Origin: Streptomyces caniscabiei
Lineage (GTDB): Bacteria; Actinomycetota; Actinomycetes; Streptomycetales; Streptomycetaceae
DNA length: 64,000 nt
Assembly (NCBI RefSeq): GCF_014930365.1
Contig: NZ_JABXWI010000001.1
Coordinates: 124,001-188,000, forward strand
Direction: 5' to 3'
Shown here: positions 24,601 to 33,562 of the stretch, in pieces
Layout of the letters: every line of letters starts with the position of its first letter
Numbering within the stretch: position 1 is the stretch's first letter
Position numbers and translations under genes: made by a program
The notes under the pieces: generated by a model
What the model was told of the DNA's origin: nothing
The model's input: the letters and a program-made list of their open reading frames with translations, nothing else
Database searches by the model: none

Positions 24601-25527
24601 CGGGCCCTGCCCGCCAACGTGAAGTCGGGCTACGGCAAGACCCTGAAGAAGGCGACCGCCGAGCTGTCCCGGTTGGTCACCCAGCGCGACAGGGTGATCA
24701 AGGACCTCGCGGCCGCAGAGAAGAGGCTGAAGTCCCTGGCCAAGGAACGGGACGCCAACGCGAAGAAGATCCGCGAGGGCATCCTGTCCGAGGCCGACAT
24801 CACCAAGTCCGTCACCGGCGGCCCGACCACAGCACGGTCCATCGCGGACCAGCTGCGCGCGCAGCTGCGAGCCGTGCAGGACTTCGCCGGGCAGATCACC
24901 CGGCTGCGCAAGCGGGGCCTGCGCGCCGACCTCCTGGACCAGCTCGGCCAGGCCGGCGTCGAGCAGGGCGGGGCCGCGGCCGCCGCCCTCTCCGGCGCGA
25001 GCGACGCCCAGCTGCGGGAGATCAACAAGCTGCAGAAACAGCTGTCGGCCGCGGCGTCCAAGACCGGCAACACGGTCGCCGACGCCATGTACGACTCCGG
25101 AGTGCAGGCCGCAAAGGGCCTGGTCGCCGGGCTGAAGAAGCAGAAAAAAGCGATCGAACAGACCATGATCTCGATCGCGAAGAGCATGCAGAAAGCTCTT
25201 CGCGCAGCCCTCGGGATCAACAGCCCCGCGCGCAAGCTGATCCCCGACGGGATCAACACCGTGCGAGGCGTCCTCGTCGGCATCGACCGCGAGCGCCCCC
25301 GCCTGCTGGACGCGATGGCCTCCCTGGTCGCCATCCCCAACGCCCCGGCCCTGTCCGGGTCTCTCGGGGTGGCGGTCGCCGACGGGACCGGCCTGGCCGG
25401 GCAGAGGCTGCGGCTCGCCGTACGGGACCGGGAGTTCGACGCGTACCTGGAAGAAGTGGCCGACGGGCGCGTCAGCGACGCCGTGACCACGGTGCGGCGC
25501 CGCACTCGCGCCGGGAAGAAGGGATGA
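21694..25527 (+). CDS. Tape measure protein
   Basis: A 1277-residue protein, the longest in the prophage; GTG 21694 overlaps the chaperone stop, with GTG 21703 as alternative behind AGGCAGG. Residues about 40-190 contain six tandem units of about 25 residues, each a short strand (for example MPVRLDLSRG) plus a helix (QVRTLQRQLR). Residues 215-300 are hydrophobic Gly/Ala segments, 450-800 are a Leu/Pro-rich alternating helical rod, and 1000-1120 a basic coiled coil. At the usual 0.15 nm per residue the tail would be about 190 nm. It sets tail length and takes part in DNA entry. No lytic domain is evident. Confidence 0.92.
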   Translation: MIAVAGPGGREIARLAARVLPDTSRFATSLQGYLDRIERRAQVKVKAVPDMTGFARDMQARLASVRAQVEVPVTPDLRRFHTLLQASIAAARQRVRIPVDLDVSQGAIAAAQAQLRGRTVQLEARMNISRLELLRLRRQLARNAVRMPVRLDLSRGQVRTLQRQLRTSAVQVPASIRISRAEIRRLQAELARHRFHITVDIDRRATDQIQRTLSGLGNAAGGGGGGGLGGGGLALLPGRIAAIATAAASALPSVASLVGSLAQMAPAAALAAPALLALTAAGAALAIGAKGVGEALKNAFDPENAEKYQKALAKLSPNARSFVEALKGAAPQFTEFREAVQERLFEGLSKQITSAGKAALPVFQRGLVGTAGALNSMATGVTRVVTQLAESGQLGKAIEGANTGLTNLRKIPGQFVAGLVRIGAAAAPAFDRLTDKAGDAATRITDKIAKGLESGALTDTINRAVDLLGDLFDVLGNLGTIFKNVFAPAAEAGGGFLGILQEVTGELAKVTATKGVQDALSALFETMAQLGRTAAPLIGQALSALGPVLTQLGPPAQLLIKSLGSALQPVIKALGPVLAEAAGAVAALVTAAAPLLPVVGELAASLLPALQPLLAAAADVFTQLAPVVQQVADVLGPTLQPIVQGLSDVLVQLVTQGATQFLSMLRQLLPVVPQLTPVLLQLGESVGQILTQLAPLLPKITLLGAQLVSQLLPAVLPLIPPLAQFASILIRLATGVITSVVIPALSGLIDFVTGMREKLQPAIDAVTFVTESIATAFTWLYNLLVGHSIIPDMVNGIVSWISSLPGAIAGAIASFVSAIASGAQQALAVFLALPGQAASALGSLPGLLAGAATSAGRALLGALQSAGSQAVAVVRQIPGMAAAALGGLGSVLVSAGASLISGFISGITSKIGAVQSTLGGLTSKLDDWKGPAKRDARILTPAGRLLIEGFIRGIDGTTAKLRSRLESITRALPANVKSGYGKTLKKATAELSRLVTQRDRVIKDLAAAEKRLKSLAKERDANAKKIREGILSEADITKSVTGGPTTARSIADQLRAQLRAVQDFAGQITRLRKRGLRADLLDQLGQAGVEQGGAAAAALSGASDAQLREINKLQKQLSAAASKTGNTVADAMYDSGVQAAKGLVAGLKKQKKAIEQTMISIAKSMQKALRAALGINSPARKLIPDGINTVRGVLVGIDRERPRLLDAMASLVAIPNAPALSGSLGVAVADGTGLAGQRLRLAVRDREFDAYLEEVADGRVSDAVTTVRRRTRAGKKG

Positions 25528-25534
25528 GCCAGCC

Positions 25535-26413
25535 GTGCCGATGATCGTTGATCCGTCCGCGCCCCCGGTGACACCGCCCGCGACGGTCGTGTCCCCGGAC
25601 GGCTGGCTCACGGCCGTCGTCGACGCACCATGGGCCGGAGTGGTGCTGGCCGTCGACTACACGGCCGGCACCCCCCTGGCCGGGGCCGCCGATGTCCGCA
25701 AGGTCCTGATCACCCGACAGGACCCCGGCGCGAGCGGACCGGTCCCCGTCCGGTCCGCCGACCTGGCCTGGGCCATGGGCGGCATCGGCGCCGCCTACGA
25801 CCACGAGGCGCCGCTCGGCGTCGGCGTCATCTACACCGCGCGCCCGCTGTACGCCGACGGCACCTGGGGGCCTACCTCGTCGCTGTCGGTGTCCTTGCCC
25901 GAACCAGCACTGCCGGCGGACGTGTGGATCAAGAGCATCGACGAGCCGGGCATCTCCGCCCGGGTCGTCGTCCGCTCCTGGCCCGCCCTGACCTGGGGCG
26001 CCACCATCGACGTCGCCCAGGTCGAGGGCAGCTCCTACCCCAGCACATCCCAAGGTCCCTACACCTCCAGCTCGTCCGACATCGTCATCGACGCCGACGG
26101 CGACGCCATCGAGTCGCTGAAGGCGCTGCTGACCACGCCGGGGGTGCGGCTCATCCAGACCGGGCCCGGCAACCACCGGCCCGACCAGTACGTCCTGTTC
26201 AGCGACATCGAGCAGGCCGTGGACGGGCGGCCCGGCGAATCCCGCTCGTACGCGGCGTCGCTGATCGAGGTCGCCCGCCCGGGCACCGCCGGGCAGCCCC
26301 TGCGGCTGCCCGGGTGGTCCTACGACACACTGGCCGGGGCATACGCGAGCTACGACGCCGTCGAGGCCGCGTACTCCTCGTTCACGTCGCTGGCCACGAA
26401 CGGGGCGGCCTAG
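25535..26413 (+). CDS. Distal tail protein
   Basis: A 292-residue beta-rich protein starting at GTG 25535, the first gene after the tape measure and therefore in the distal tail (Dit) position. It contains a Pro-rich opening, then alternating strands (WLTAVVDAPWAGVVLAVDYT, RVVVRSWPALTWGATID) and closes with a conserved-looking aromatic segment (SYDTLAGAYASYDAVEAAY) that may be an exposed surface patch. Family similarity is by position and pattern. Confidence 0.7.
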   Translation: MPMIVDPSAPPVTPPATVVSPDGWLTAVVDAPWAGVVLAVDYTAGTPLAGAADVRKVLITRQDPGASGPVPVRSADLAWAMGGIGAAYDHEAPLGVGVIYTARPLYADGTWGPTSSLSVSLPEPALPADVWIKSIDEPGISARVVVRSWPALTWGATIDVAQVEGSSYPSTSQGPYTSSSSDIVIDADGDAIESLKALLTTPGVRLIQTGPGNHRPDQYVLFSDIEQAVDGRPGESRSYAASLIEVARPGTAGQPLRLPGWSYDTLAGAYASYDAVEAAYSSFTSLATNGAA

Positions 26414-27577
26414 ATGCTGCCGATCAGCGCGAAGGTGCTGGCGGCCCTGCCGCAGGCGATCGGCCGCCCGTGCCGGGCCGACTGGTCCAACGACGGCGGC
26501 CAGACCTGGACCCCGTGCAGCATCGCGGCAGGATCGGCGTCGGTGTCGGGGGACCGTACCGCGGAGGTCCGCTACTCGGCCTCGGCCGAGCTGACCGGGG
26601 TGGCGGCGGGACGCAACGGCATCAACACGATCGCCACCAACGTCCGCCTGTGGCAGGGCGTGCAGCTGCCGCGCGCGGACCCCGTGTGGTTTCCCGCCGG
26701 CCGCTACACCGTCGGCCGCACCAGCCTCACCCGCTCCGGCGCGATCGCGGTGGAGCTGGACGGCCTCGAGGACGAACTCCGTGCCGCCAGTTTCCCGACC
26801 GCGCGGACGGTCGGCCCGGGCACCGCCCGCGAACTGGTGGAAGCGCTCGTCGCCGAGGCGCTGCCCGGCGTCCCCGTGGCCTGGCGCTCCGGCATCAACG
26901 CCGACACGCTGATCCCCCAGGTCGCCGCGACGGAGGACCGGTGGGCGGTGCTGTCCGGGGGAACGGACAGCACCGGAACGGGAACGGGCATCGCCGCCGC
27001 GCTGGCCGGTGAGATCTGGGTGGACGCCCGCGGTGTCGTCAGCGTGGGCCCGGTGCCCACGCTGGACGATCCGGTCGTCTGGTCGATCGCCCGCGGAGAA
27101 GGCGGCGCACTCATCGAACCAGCGGCCGAGCAGACCAGCGAGGGCCTGGCCAACGTCTGGGCGGTCTCCGGCGACGGCGGAGACGGCACACCCGTGATCG
27201 GCCCCGCCTACGCCTGGGACGACGACCCCAACTCCCTGAGCTACGCAGGCCCCGACCCCGTCAACGACCCACTCGCCCCCCAGCGGCTGGGCCTGTACGG
27301 GGTGCGGCTGCGCGTGGAGCGCGTCGCCTCGGCCCTGGTCACCACCTTCAACCAGGCCAGCGACATGGCCAGAGCCAACCTCGCCAACTCCCTCGGCGTG
27401 CAGGCCTCCCTGTCGCTGACCGCCGTGTGCAACCCGGCGCTGGAACCGGGGGACCTGGTGCAGGTCGAGACCGAGGCGGGCGTGTGGGAGCCGCACATCA
27501 TCGACTCCCTCAGCTACACCCTCGGCTCGTCCTCCATGTCCTGCACGACCCGTACGACGACAAGGAGGCTGTCATGA
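26414..27577 (+). CDS. Tail hub protein, DUF5047-like
   Basis: A 387-residue protein whose ATG directly follows the previous stop. It opens with VLAALPQAIGRPCRADWSNDGG and carries ADPVWFPAGRYTVGR and a C-terminal VCNPALEPGDLVQVE..HIIDSLSY pattern, as in DUF5047 tail proteins of actinophages, which form the tail hub. It overlaps the next gene by ATGA. Such hub proteins anchor the fibre and the baseplate. Confidence 0.75.
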   Translation: MLPISAKVLAALPQAIGRPCRADWSNDGGQTWTPCSIAAGSASVSGDRTAEVRYSASAELTGVAAGRNGINTIATNVRLWQGVQLPRADPVWFPAGRYTVGRTSLTRSGAIAVELDGLEDELRAASFPTARTVGPGTARELVEALVAEALPGVPVAWRSGINADTLIPQVAATEDRWAVLSGGTDSTGTGTGIAAALAGEIWVDARGVVSVGPVPTLDDPVVWSIARGEGGALIEPAAEQTSEGLANVWAVSGDGGDGTPVIGPAYAWDDDPNSLSYAGPDPVNDPLAPQRLGLYGVRLRVERVASALVTTFNQASDMARANLANSLGVQASLSLTAVCNPALEPGDLVQVETEAGVWEPHIIDSLSYTLGSSSMSCTTRTTTRRLS

Positions 27578-28512
27578 GCGATCCGGCGGACCTCCTCGGC
27601 GGACTCCTCGCCCGGGCCCAGGCCGGCGGCGGGGGCGGCAGCGAGGTGGTGTCGGCTCAGGTCGCGGACGTCACCGAGTCCGGCCGCGTCAACCTGCAGC
27701 TCGGCAACGGCGATCTGCTCCTGGAAGTGGCATGCCCCGACTCATACCGCAGCCGGGCGGCCGGGGACTGGGTGGCGGTGCGAATGTCCGCGCGGCCGGT
27801 GGTGCTGTGGAGGCTCGGCCCGGACCCTGTCTCCACCGAGGACACGGCCATCGAGGAGATCGCCACCCAGGCCGCCATCGACACCCAAGTCGTACGCGCC
27901 GCCACGTACGGCACCGGCGCACCCTCCGGGTCGGGCTGGCAGCAGGCCACCGAGGTCCACGTCCGCAAAGTCGACGGCAAGCTCGAGGTCTACTTCAAGG
28001 TCGGCTCCGTCGCCGACCCTTCGCCCGGCACGCCGGACGTTCCCGCGCCGCGGCCGGTCACCATCTCGCCGACGGACTCCGGGTCCTGGCGCAACGGGAA
28101 ACCCGACGAATACGCGGCCTCACCGACGCAGGGCGACTGGACGGGCCGAGGCAACCGCAGGGGCGCCTGGTTCTACGGGTCGGCCATCCAGAACGCCTGC
28201 TCCGGCAAGACCGTCGCCAGCATGAAGGTCAGCTTCTCGCGGAAGAAGGGGTCGGGCGTCAACGCCAAACGACCCCTCCACCTGTACCTGCACGACCACT
28301 CCAGCCCGCCGTCCGGGCAGCTGGATCTGGACGCCGGACCGGAAGAGCTGCTGAGCCTCAGCGTCGGCGCCACCGGCACCGCTACCCTCCCCGCCTCCTG
28401 GCGCTCGCAACTGGCCTCAGGCGCGGCGAAGGGCCTGGCCATCTACGCCAACGGATCGCGCGACTACATGGCCGTCACCGGCGGCCGCATCACCATCACC
28501 TTCTCCGCATAG
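27574..28512 (+). CDS. Minor tail protein
   Basis: A 312-residue protein coupled to the hub gene. The N-terminal 100 residues include an OB-like beta region (VSAQVADVTESGRVNLQLGNG, GDWVAVRMSARPVVLWRLG), the rest resembles a carbohydrate-binding or jelly-roll domain (FYGSAIQNACSGKTVASMKVS, HLYLHDHSSPPSGQL, GRITITFSA). This suggests a tip protein that touches the host surface. No enzyme motif is visible. Confidence 0.65.
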   Translation: MSDPADLLGGLLARAQAGGGGGSEVVSAQVADVTESGRVNLQLGNGDLLLEVACPDSYRSRAAGDWVAVRMSARPVVLWRLGPDPVSTEDTAIEEIATQAAIDTQVVRAATYGTGAPSGSGWQQATEVHVRKVDGKLEVYFKVGSVADPSPGTPDVPAPRPVTISPTDSGSWRNGKPDEYAASPTQGDWTGRGNRRGAWFYGSAIQNACSGKTVASMKVSFSRKKGSGVNAKRPLHLYLHDHSSPPSGQLDLDAGPEELLSLSVGATGTATLPASWRSQLASGAAKGLAIYANGSRDYMAVTGGRITITFSA

Positions 28513-28524
28513 GGAGACCCCGCC

Positions 28525-29151
28525 TTGCCCGACATCGGATACGCACAACTCCCCGTGCCCGCAGGGGGAGACGGCCCCGCCGTCGTCAGTGCCGTGGCCG
28601 ATCTGGCCACCGCCCTCGACCCGCACCTCGTGCAGCACGTCACCGACCTCGCCGACCGCAACGCCACCCTCTCCACGGCGCCGCAGCACACCATGGCGGT
28701 CGCCGACGACGGCACCACATGGATCAAGACCGACGGCGGCAGCAACACGTGGGTCACGGTGTGGGAGCCGCTGCCGGTCTGGCAGAACGTCACCCTCGCG
28801 TCCGGCTACCAGGTCTCCGGCGGCTACACGCCGCAGGCCCGCATCATCGGCAGCCGGGTCTCCCTGCGCGGCCGGATCGAGCGCACGGACGGGCAGGTCA
28901 TCCCGACCAACGGCGTCAAGGTCGGCACAGTCCCGACCGCGTGCATTCCGCAGGAGCAGGTGGGCGCGTACGCGGGGACGTGCTCGCTGGCGGGCGACGT
29001 CGTCATCGGCGTCGGAAAGCTGGAGGTCCTCGAGGCCGACACCAGCAGCACGCTCGGCGACGCCGGCGACATCACCTGGTGGTCCCAGGACGGACCGACC
29101 GCCGCCGGCACGCCGTGGATCGCCATCAACGGCGACTACTGGACCGACTGA
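28525..29151 (+). CDS. Tail-tip/receptor-binding type protein
   Basis: A 208-residue protein from TTG 28525 behind GGGAGA. An N-terminal helix (PAVVSAVADLATALDPHLVQHV) precedes DDGTTWIKTDGGSNTW and a beta domain with WQNVTLASGYQVSGGYTPQARIIG, a pattern common in short actinophage fibre or tip proteins that trimerise through their N-terminus. It lies between the minor tail gene and the fibre. The use of TTG is chosen because it sits closest to the ribosome site. Confidence 0.65.
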   Translation: MPDIGYAQLPVPAGGDGPAVVSAVADLATALDPHLVQHVTDLADRNATLSTAPQHTMAVADDGTTWIKTDGGSNTWVTVWEPLPVWQNVTLASGYQVSGGYTPQARIIGSRVSLRGRIERTDGQVIPTNGVKVGTVPTACIPQEQVGAYAGTCSLAGDVVIGVGKLEVLEADTSSTLGDAGDITWWSQDGPTAAGTPWIAINGDYWTD

Positions 29152-29160
29152 GAGGACGGC

Positions 29161-31728
29161 ATGACGCAGTACACCTTCGGCGGGACACCGTCCGATGTCC
29201 TCACCGACGCTTCCGGCAACGTGGTCACCAACTTCCAGGTCCTCGTCTACCGCGCGGGCACCAACGAACTCGTGTCCGCCCTCTACGAGATCGACGGCAC
29301 CACCCCGATCGCCGAGCTCCGCTCCAACGGTTCAGGGTCCGACACCCCGGGCGCCATCCGCGCCTTCAGGGCCGACGACGTCACGGCGATCGAGTACGCC
29401 TACAACGGGCCCAGCGGCCCCGTCCGCTGGTACCAGGCCGCGCGCGAACTCGCGCAGGAGGCGGCGAGCGCGGCCGCCGACGCGCTGTCCAAGACCGACG
29501 GCGGCGAGGTCCTCGGGCACACGACCTTCGCGGGCGGGGCCGACGTCGAGGGCGGCCTGAACGTCACCGGCGGGGCGACCGTGGACGGCATGGATGTCGA
29601 GGGCGACCTCAACGTCAGCGGCGTCTTCACCCCGCAGAGCCTGCAGCTGTCCGGCATGCGCATCTACAACCCGCGCGTGTACGGGGCGCTCGGCAACGGC
29701 ACCGGCAATGACGCCCCCGCCATCAACGAGGCGCTCGCCGCGGCCTCGGCGGCTGGCGGCGGCTGGGTCATCGTGCCCTCCGGCACCTACATGATCGGCG
29801 AGATCCTCCGGATCTACCGCAACACCCGCCTCACCCTCTTGCCCGGCACCGAGTTCCGCCGGAACTACGCCGGGACGATGATCCTCAACGGGGACGCGGA
29901 CCAGGAACTCGGCGGGTACACCGGTCACGGGAACATCCTCATCGAGGGCGGCCTGTGGAACATGAGGGGTACGACGTCCGGTCTGACCGGCTCGGCGATG
30001 TGCATCTCCATCGGGCACGCCCGCGGGGTGACCATCAGCGACGTCGTGGTCCAGGACGTCAGCGGCTACCACGCGATCGAGCTGAACTCCACGAAGAACG
30101 CGACCATCGAGCGCTGCCGCTTCCTCGGCTACGTCGATCCCGGAGGCCGAGATTTCTCCGAGGCTGTTCAGGTCGACCTGGCGAAATCCTCGGGCGTCTT
30201 CGGGGGGTTCGGGCCGTACGACAACACGGTCTGCGAGGACGTCACCGTCCGGGACTGCTACTTCGGAGCGTCCGGGACCGCCGGCACGACCGCCTGGCCG
30301 CGCGGTGTCGGCTCGCACTCGGCGACCGTGGACGTCGCGCACCGCCGCATCAAGATCCTGGAGAACTCCTTCGAGGGCTGCCTGCAGTACGGCGTGGTGG
30401 CGTACGCGTACAACGACTCCGCGATCTCGGACAACACGATGAAGGGCTGCGGGTCGGGCATCCGCTGCCGCAGCATCATCAGCGCGGACGCCGCGGACTC
30501 CACCAACACGAGCGGTGTGGTCACCAACGCCTCGCAGGTGATGGAGAACCTGACGATCGCCGACAACGACATCGTGGACTGCACCGGCTTCGACGATCCG
30601 ATCCTGCTGTTCGGCGAGAGCACCGGGCGGATCACCGGGGTCACGATCACTGGCAACACGATCGAGGGCGCGGACGACGGCGAGAACGGCATCCGCCTGT
30701 ACTACGTGTCCGACTACACCGTGTCCGGCAACACGGTCCGCAGCACCGGCGGGACCGGTATCAGCCAGGAGCAGGTCATCGGTGGCGTGGTCGGCCCGAA
30801 CCGGGTCTACGCGCCGTCCGGGTCAGGCATCTCGTGCGACACCGGCACGGGCATCAACATCGCCGTGAACCAGATCCGCGACGCCGGGGTGAACGGGGTC
30901 CATGTCATCGGCGGCTCCGACATCCAGGTGCAGAACAACTACGTCAAGGGCGCCTCGCGGGCGGCGGCCGGGTCGTGGGGCATTCGCTGCTCGACGTCCG
31001 CCGACGGCCTGCTGATCACCGGCAACAAGATCCGAAAGTACGGGTCGGGCAACGAGGTAGCGGCCGGGATCGGGATCACGTCGACGTGCACCAACGTCAA
31101 GCGGTACGGCAACGACCCTGGCGACACTGGCGTCGACGACCAGTCCACTGGAGCCGAGCCGTCGCCGTTCGACGCGGCCGGTGCGATCGAGGTGATGATG
31201 CGGCCCTCGGGCCGGTACGAGACGACGAGCCGCCTGCGGTGCGGGACCACGTCGACTCCGACGTCCGGGACGTTGTACCTGGTGCCGATCTGGCTGCCCA
31301 AGGGCGCCGTCATCTCGAACATCTCGTTCGTGTCGGGCGGCACCGCCGCCTCGGCCCCGACGAACTGGTGGTTCACCCTCCACGATCGCTCCCGCGTCGC
31401 GCTCGCCCGCACGGCCGACCAGCTCACCGCCGCCTGGGCGGCGAACACGGCCAAGACCTTGGCGATCGCGCAGGCCACGGCCGGGGCCGCTAGCTCGTAC
31501 ACCACCACGTACGGCGGCCTGCACTACCTCGGCGTCATGATCAAGGCGACCACGGTGCCGAACCTGGTCTCGGAGGGCTCCGTCGCGGACGTCCTCGCGT
31601 CCGTGTCGCCGGGATTCGGCGGCACCGACACCGGCCAGACCACCCCGCCCACCGTCACCGCCGGGGCGTTCACCGCCGGAGCCTTCGGCGCCGGCAGCGG
31701 GATCCTGCTGCACGGCTACACCACCTGA
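29161..31728 (+). CDS. Tail fibre with right-handed beta-helix domain
   Basis: An 855-residue protein. The N-terminal 100 residues attach to the tail (YTFGGTPSDVLTDASGNVV); 100-165 are a short Gly-rich stalk with AGGADVEGGLNVTGGATVDG; about 170-620 form the pectate-lyase-like right-handed helix, starting YNPRVYGALGNGTGNDAPAI, with many coils (GVTISDVVVQDVSGYHAIE, ENLTIADNDIVDCTGF); 660-855 is a C-terminal beta domain rich in Gly and Thr. Such fibres bind and often cut a capsule or cell-wall polysaccharide. A catalytic residue set cannot be fixed by eye. Likely host-range determinant. Confidence 0.85.
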   Translation: MTQYTFGGTPSDVLTDASGNVVTNFQVLVYRAGTNELVSALYEIDGTTPIAELRSNGSGSDTPGAIRAFRADDVTAIEYAYNGPSGPVRWYQAARELAQEAASAAADALSKTDGGEVLGHTTFAGGADVEGGLNVTGGATVDGMDVEGDLNVSGVFTPQSLQLSGMRIYNPRVYGALGNGTGNDAPAINEALAAASAAGGGWVIVPSGTYMIGEILRIYRNTRLTLLPGTEFRRNYAGTMILNGDADQELGGYTGHGNILIEGGLWNMRGTTSGLTGSAMCISIGHARGVTISDVVVQDVSGYHAIELNSTKNATIERCRFLGYVDPGGRDFSEAVQVDLAKSSGVFGGFGPYDNTVCEDVTVRDCYFGASGTAGTTAWPRGVGSHSATVDVAHRRIKILENSFEGCLQYGVVAYAYNDSAISDNTMKGCGSGIRCRSIISADAADSTNTSGVVTNASQVMENLTIADNDIVDCTGFDDPILLFGESTGRITGVTITGNTIEGADDGENGIRLYYVSDYTVSGNTVRSTGGTGISQEQVIGGVVGPNRVYAPSGSGISCDTGTGINIAVNQIRDAGVNGVHVIGGSDIQVQNNYVKGASRAAAGSWGIRCSTSADGLLITGNKIRKYGSGNEVAAGIGITSTCTNVKRYGNDPGDTGVDDQSTGAEPSPFDAAGAIEVMMRPSGRYETTSRLRCGTTSTPTSGTLYLVPIWLPKGAVISNISFVSGGTAASAPTNWWFTLHDRSRVALARTADQLTAAWAANTAKTLAIAQATAGAASSYTTTYGGLHYLGVMIKATTVPNLVSEGSVADVLASVSPGFGGTDTGQTTPPTVTAGAFTAGAFGAGSGILLHGYTT

Positions 31729-31746
31729 CCCACCCCCCAACTCCCC

Positions 31747-31772
31747 ACGCCCCGCGCCTTCGGCCGGGGCGT
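31747..31772 (+). terminator. Hairpin after the fibre gene
   Basis: ACGCCCCG (31747-31754) and CGGGGCGT (31765-31772) around a 10-nt loop, 19 bp after the fibre stop; no strong T-tract. May lower reading into the lysis genes. Confidence 0.6.
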
Positions 31773-31793
31773 TCGTCATGTCTGGAGAACCGC

Positions 31794-32231
31794 ATGTCCC
31801 CTCCGTCCACCACCGAGCTGGCGAAGACCGCGTACGCGGCGTACGGCAACTCCACCGGGCACCGCAACTTCATGGGCCACCCGATGCCCGACTGGGACGA
31901 GCTGACCCCTGCGATCCGGCTCGCCTGGGTCGAAGCGGCCGGAGCCGTCGCCCTCACCAACATCGCCGAGCTGTCCGGCATCACGACGCCGTCGACCGAC
32001 CCCAGCGTCGGCGACATCGTCCTGGTCCCGATGGACCGCAGCATCAACAACGGCGCCACCGCCGCCCCTGCGGTCGTCACCCGCGCGTGGTCGCCGACCA
32101 CGGTCAACGTCCGCGTCCTGGCCGACAGCGACGCCGCCCCCAGCTGGCGCACGTCGGTGACCTTCGTGGAGACCCTCGACCACGTCGACAGCTCGGCTGC
32201 CGTGTGGACCTGGCCGGGAGGTGACGACTGA
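31794..32231 (+). CDS. Small phage protein before endolysin
   Basis: A 145-residue protein, ATG 31794 behind GGAG. A helical half (TTELAKTAYAAYGNSTGHRNFMG, IRLAWVEAAGAVALTNIAEL) is followed by a beta part (DIVLVPMDRSINNG, VNVRVLADSD). The endolysin starts on the TGATG of its stop. In actinophages this place is often held by small tail or lysis accessory proteins; no exact function can be given. Confidence 0.6.
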   Translation: MSPPSTTELAKTAYAAYGNSTGHRNFMGHPMPDWDELTPAIRLAWVEAAGAVALTNIAELSGITTPSTDPSVGDIVLVPMDRSINNGATAAPAVVTRAWSPTTVNVRVLADSDAAPSWRTSVTFVETLDHVDSSAAVWTWPGGDD

Positions 32232-33004
32232 TGGCGCCGCCCCTGGGAGCAGGCACGTTCCTGGCCTCGCTGAAGAACGAAGGTCTCCACGTCGTCGAGG
32301 TCGGTGACTGGCGCGACCACAACCGCAACCGCATCGGCCCGTGGGGGCCCGTGCACGGCGTGCTGATCCACCACACCGTGACCTCCGGCAGCGCCAAGAC
32401 CGTGCGGATCTGCCGCGACGGCTACGAGGGGCTGCCCGGGCCGCTGTGCCACGGCGTCATCACCAAGGACGGCCGGGTCCACCTCGTCGGCTACGGCCGC
32501 GCCAACCACGCCGGCCTCGGCGACGACGACGTGCTGCGCGCGGTCATCGCGGAGAAGGCGGCGCCGGCGGCGAACGAGAACAACACCGACGGCAACCGGC
32601 ACTTCTACGGCTTCGAGTGCGAGAACCTCGGCGACGGCAAGGACCCCTGGCCGGACGAGCAGGTCGAGGCGATCGTCCGGGTCGGGGCAGCGCTCTGCCG
32701 GGCACACGGCTGGACCGTGCGCAGCGTGATCCGGCACCTCGCGTGGCAGGTCGGGAAGGTCGACCCGCGTGGTCTGGACTGGGCGGACGTCGAGGAGCGG
32801 ATCAGCGAGCGCCTGAAGCACAAGGCGGGCTGGTCGCCGGGCGCGACGCGTACGTACACGGTCGTGGCTGGGGACACGCTGTGGGGGATCGCGGCGCACG
32901 AGCTGGGCCGGGGCGGTCGGTGGCAGGAGATCGCCGAGCTGAACCCGGACGTCGACCCGGACGAGCTGCAGCCCGGGCAGAAGCTGAAGCTGCCAGCGAA
33001 GTGA
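32231..33004 (+). CDS. Endolysin: N-acetylmuramoyl-L-alanine amidase with LysM
   Basis: A 257-residue protein. Residues 38-185 are a type 2 amidase domain: HGVLIHHTVT (zinc His near 47-48), GFECEN (catalytic Glu near 129), IRHLAWQVGKVDP (second zinc His near 169 and the Lys/Asp near 176-178). It cleaves the bond between N-acetylmuramic acid and L-alanine in peptidoglycan. Residues about 208-256 form a LysM domain (YTVVAGDTLWGIAAHELG, LNPDVDP.ELQPGQKLKLP) that binds cell-wall glycan. It has no signal peptide, so it needs the holin encoded 200 bp downstream. Coupled to the upstream gene. Confidence 0.92.
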   Translation: MAPPLGAGTFLASLKNEGLHVVEVGDWRDHNRNRIGPWGPVHGVLIHHTVTSGSAKTVRICRDGYEGLPGPLCHGVITKDGRVHLVGYGRANHAGLGDDDVLRAVIAEKAAPAANENNTDGNRHFYGFECENLGDGKDPWPDEQVEAIVRVGAALCRAHGWTVRSVIRHLAWQVGKVDPRGLDWADVEERISERLKHKAGWSPGATRTYTVVAGDTLWGIAAHELGRGGRWQEIAELNPDVDPDELQPGQKLKLPAK

Positions 33005-33124
33005 AGCAGCTGCTCGAGCGGATGGTGTGTCCGGGCTGTTGCTGCCTGCGGGTGGGGCCCGGACACCTGCTCCGCGTGATGGCCAGCATCTGCCGACCGT
33101 AGGGCCACCACGCCCTTAACTTCC

Positions 33125-33181
33125 GGCGCGAATTCTTCGCGCCCTCTCCAAACCACCAGGTCACAGGGTTCCTGTGGCCTG
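33125..33181 (+). terminator. Two tandem hairpins between endolysin and holin
   Basis: GGCGCGAA-TTC-TTCGCGCC (33125-33143) is a perfect 8-bp hairpin, and CAGGTCACAGG-GTT-CCTGTGGCCTG (33157-33181) an 11-bp stem with one G-T pair. The 200-bp gap holds no credible gene. They may separate holin expression from the amidase by partial termination, or act as RNA processing points. Confidence 0.5.
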
Positions 33182-33202
33182 CCCCGTGAAGGGAAGTACG
33201 TC

Positions 33203-33511
33203 ATGCCCTCTCTGTTCATATCGCTCATGAGAACGGCCGTGCCGCTCGTCGCCGGCTGGCTCATCAGCCTGGCCGTGTGGGCCGGTGTCGAGGTCGACTC
33301 CCAGGCCGTCACCGGCGCGGTCACCCTCGCGCTCGCCCTCGCCTACTACGCCCTCTTCCGGCTCCTGGAGCTCCTAGGCACGAAGGCCCGCGGCACCGTC
33401 CTGCAGAAGCTCGCCGGGTTCCTCCTCGGATGGGCGCGGCCGCCGGCGTATCCGGCCGAGTCGGCGCTGCCGCCGGTCGCCCGCTATCGCGGCGGGCCGT
33501 ACGGCGAGTAG
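33203..33511 (+). CDS. Holin
   Basis: A 102-residue protein with ATG 33203 behind GAAGGGAAG. Two membrane helices (residues about 10-28 and 37-57), a basic loop after the second (LGTKARGTVLQK) and a Pro-rich tail fit a class II actinophage holin. It follows the endolysin gene, which is the usual order in this phage type. It should make pores that free the endolysin at lysis time. Assignment by topology and place. Confidence 0.75.
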   Translation: MPSLFISLMRTAVPLVAGWLISLAVWAGVEVDSQAVTGAVTLALALAYYALFRLLELLGTKARGTVLQKLAGFLLGWARPPAYPAESALPPVARYRGGPYGE

Positions 33512-33562
33512 TACCGCTGGCCGCCATGCGGCTGGTGCACCACTGATCACCTGGAGGAGCGC

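Noticed and set aside
21472..25611. A 1379-codon open frame on the minus strand opposite the tape measure gene
   Set aside because: Shadow of a high-GC gene; the plus strand has the tape measure layout, coupled neighbours and plausible codon use.
27732..31493. Long Arg/Pro-rich frames in other registers of the tail and fibre genes
   Set aside because: Compositionally typical of out-of-frame translation in 70 percent GC DNA, with no domain.
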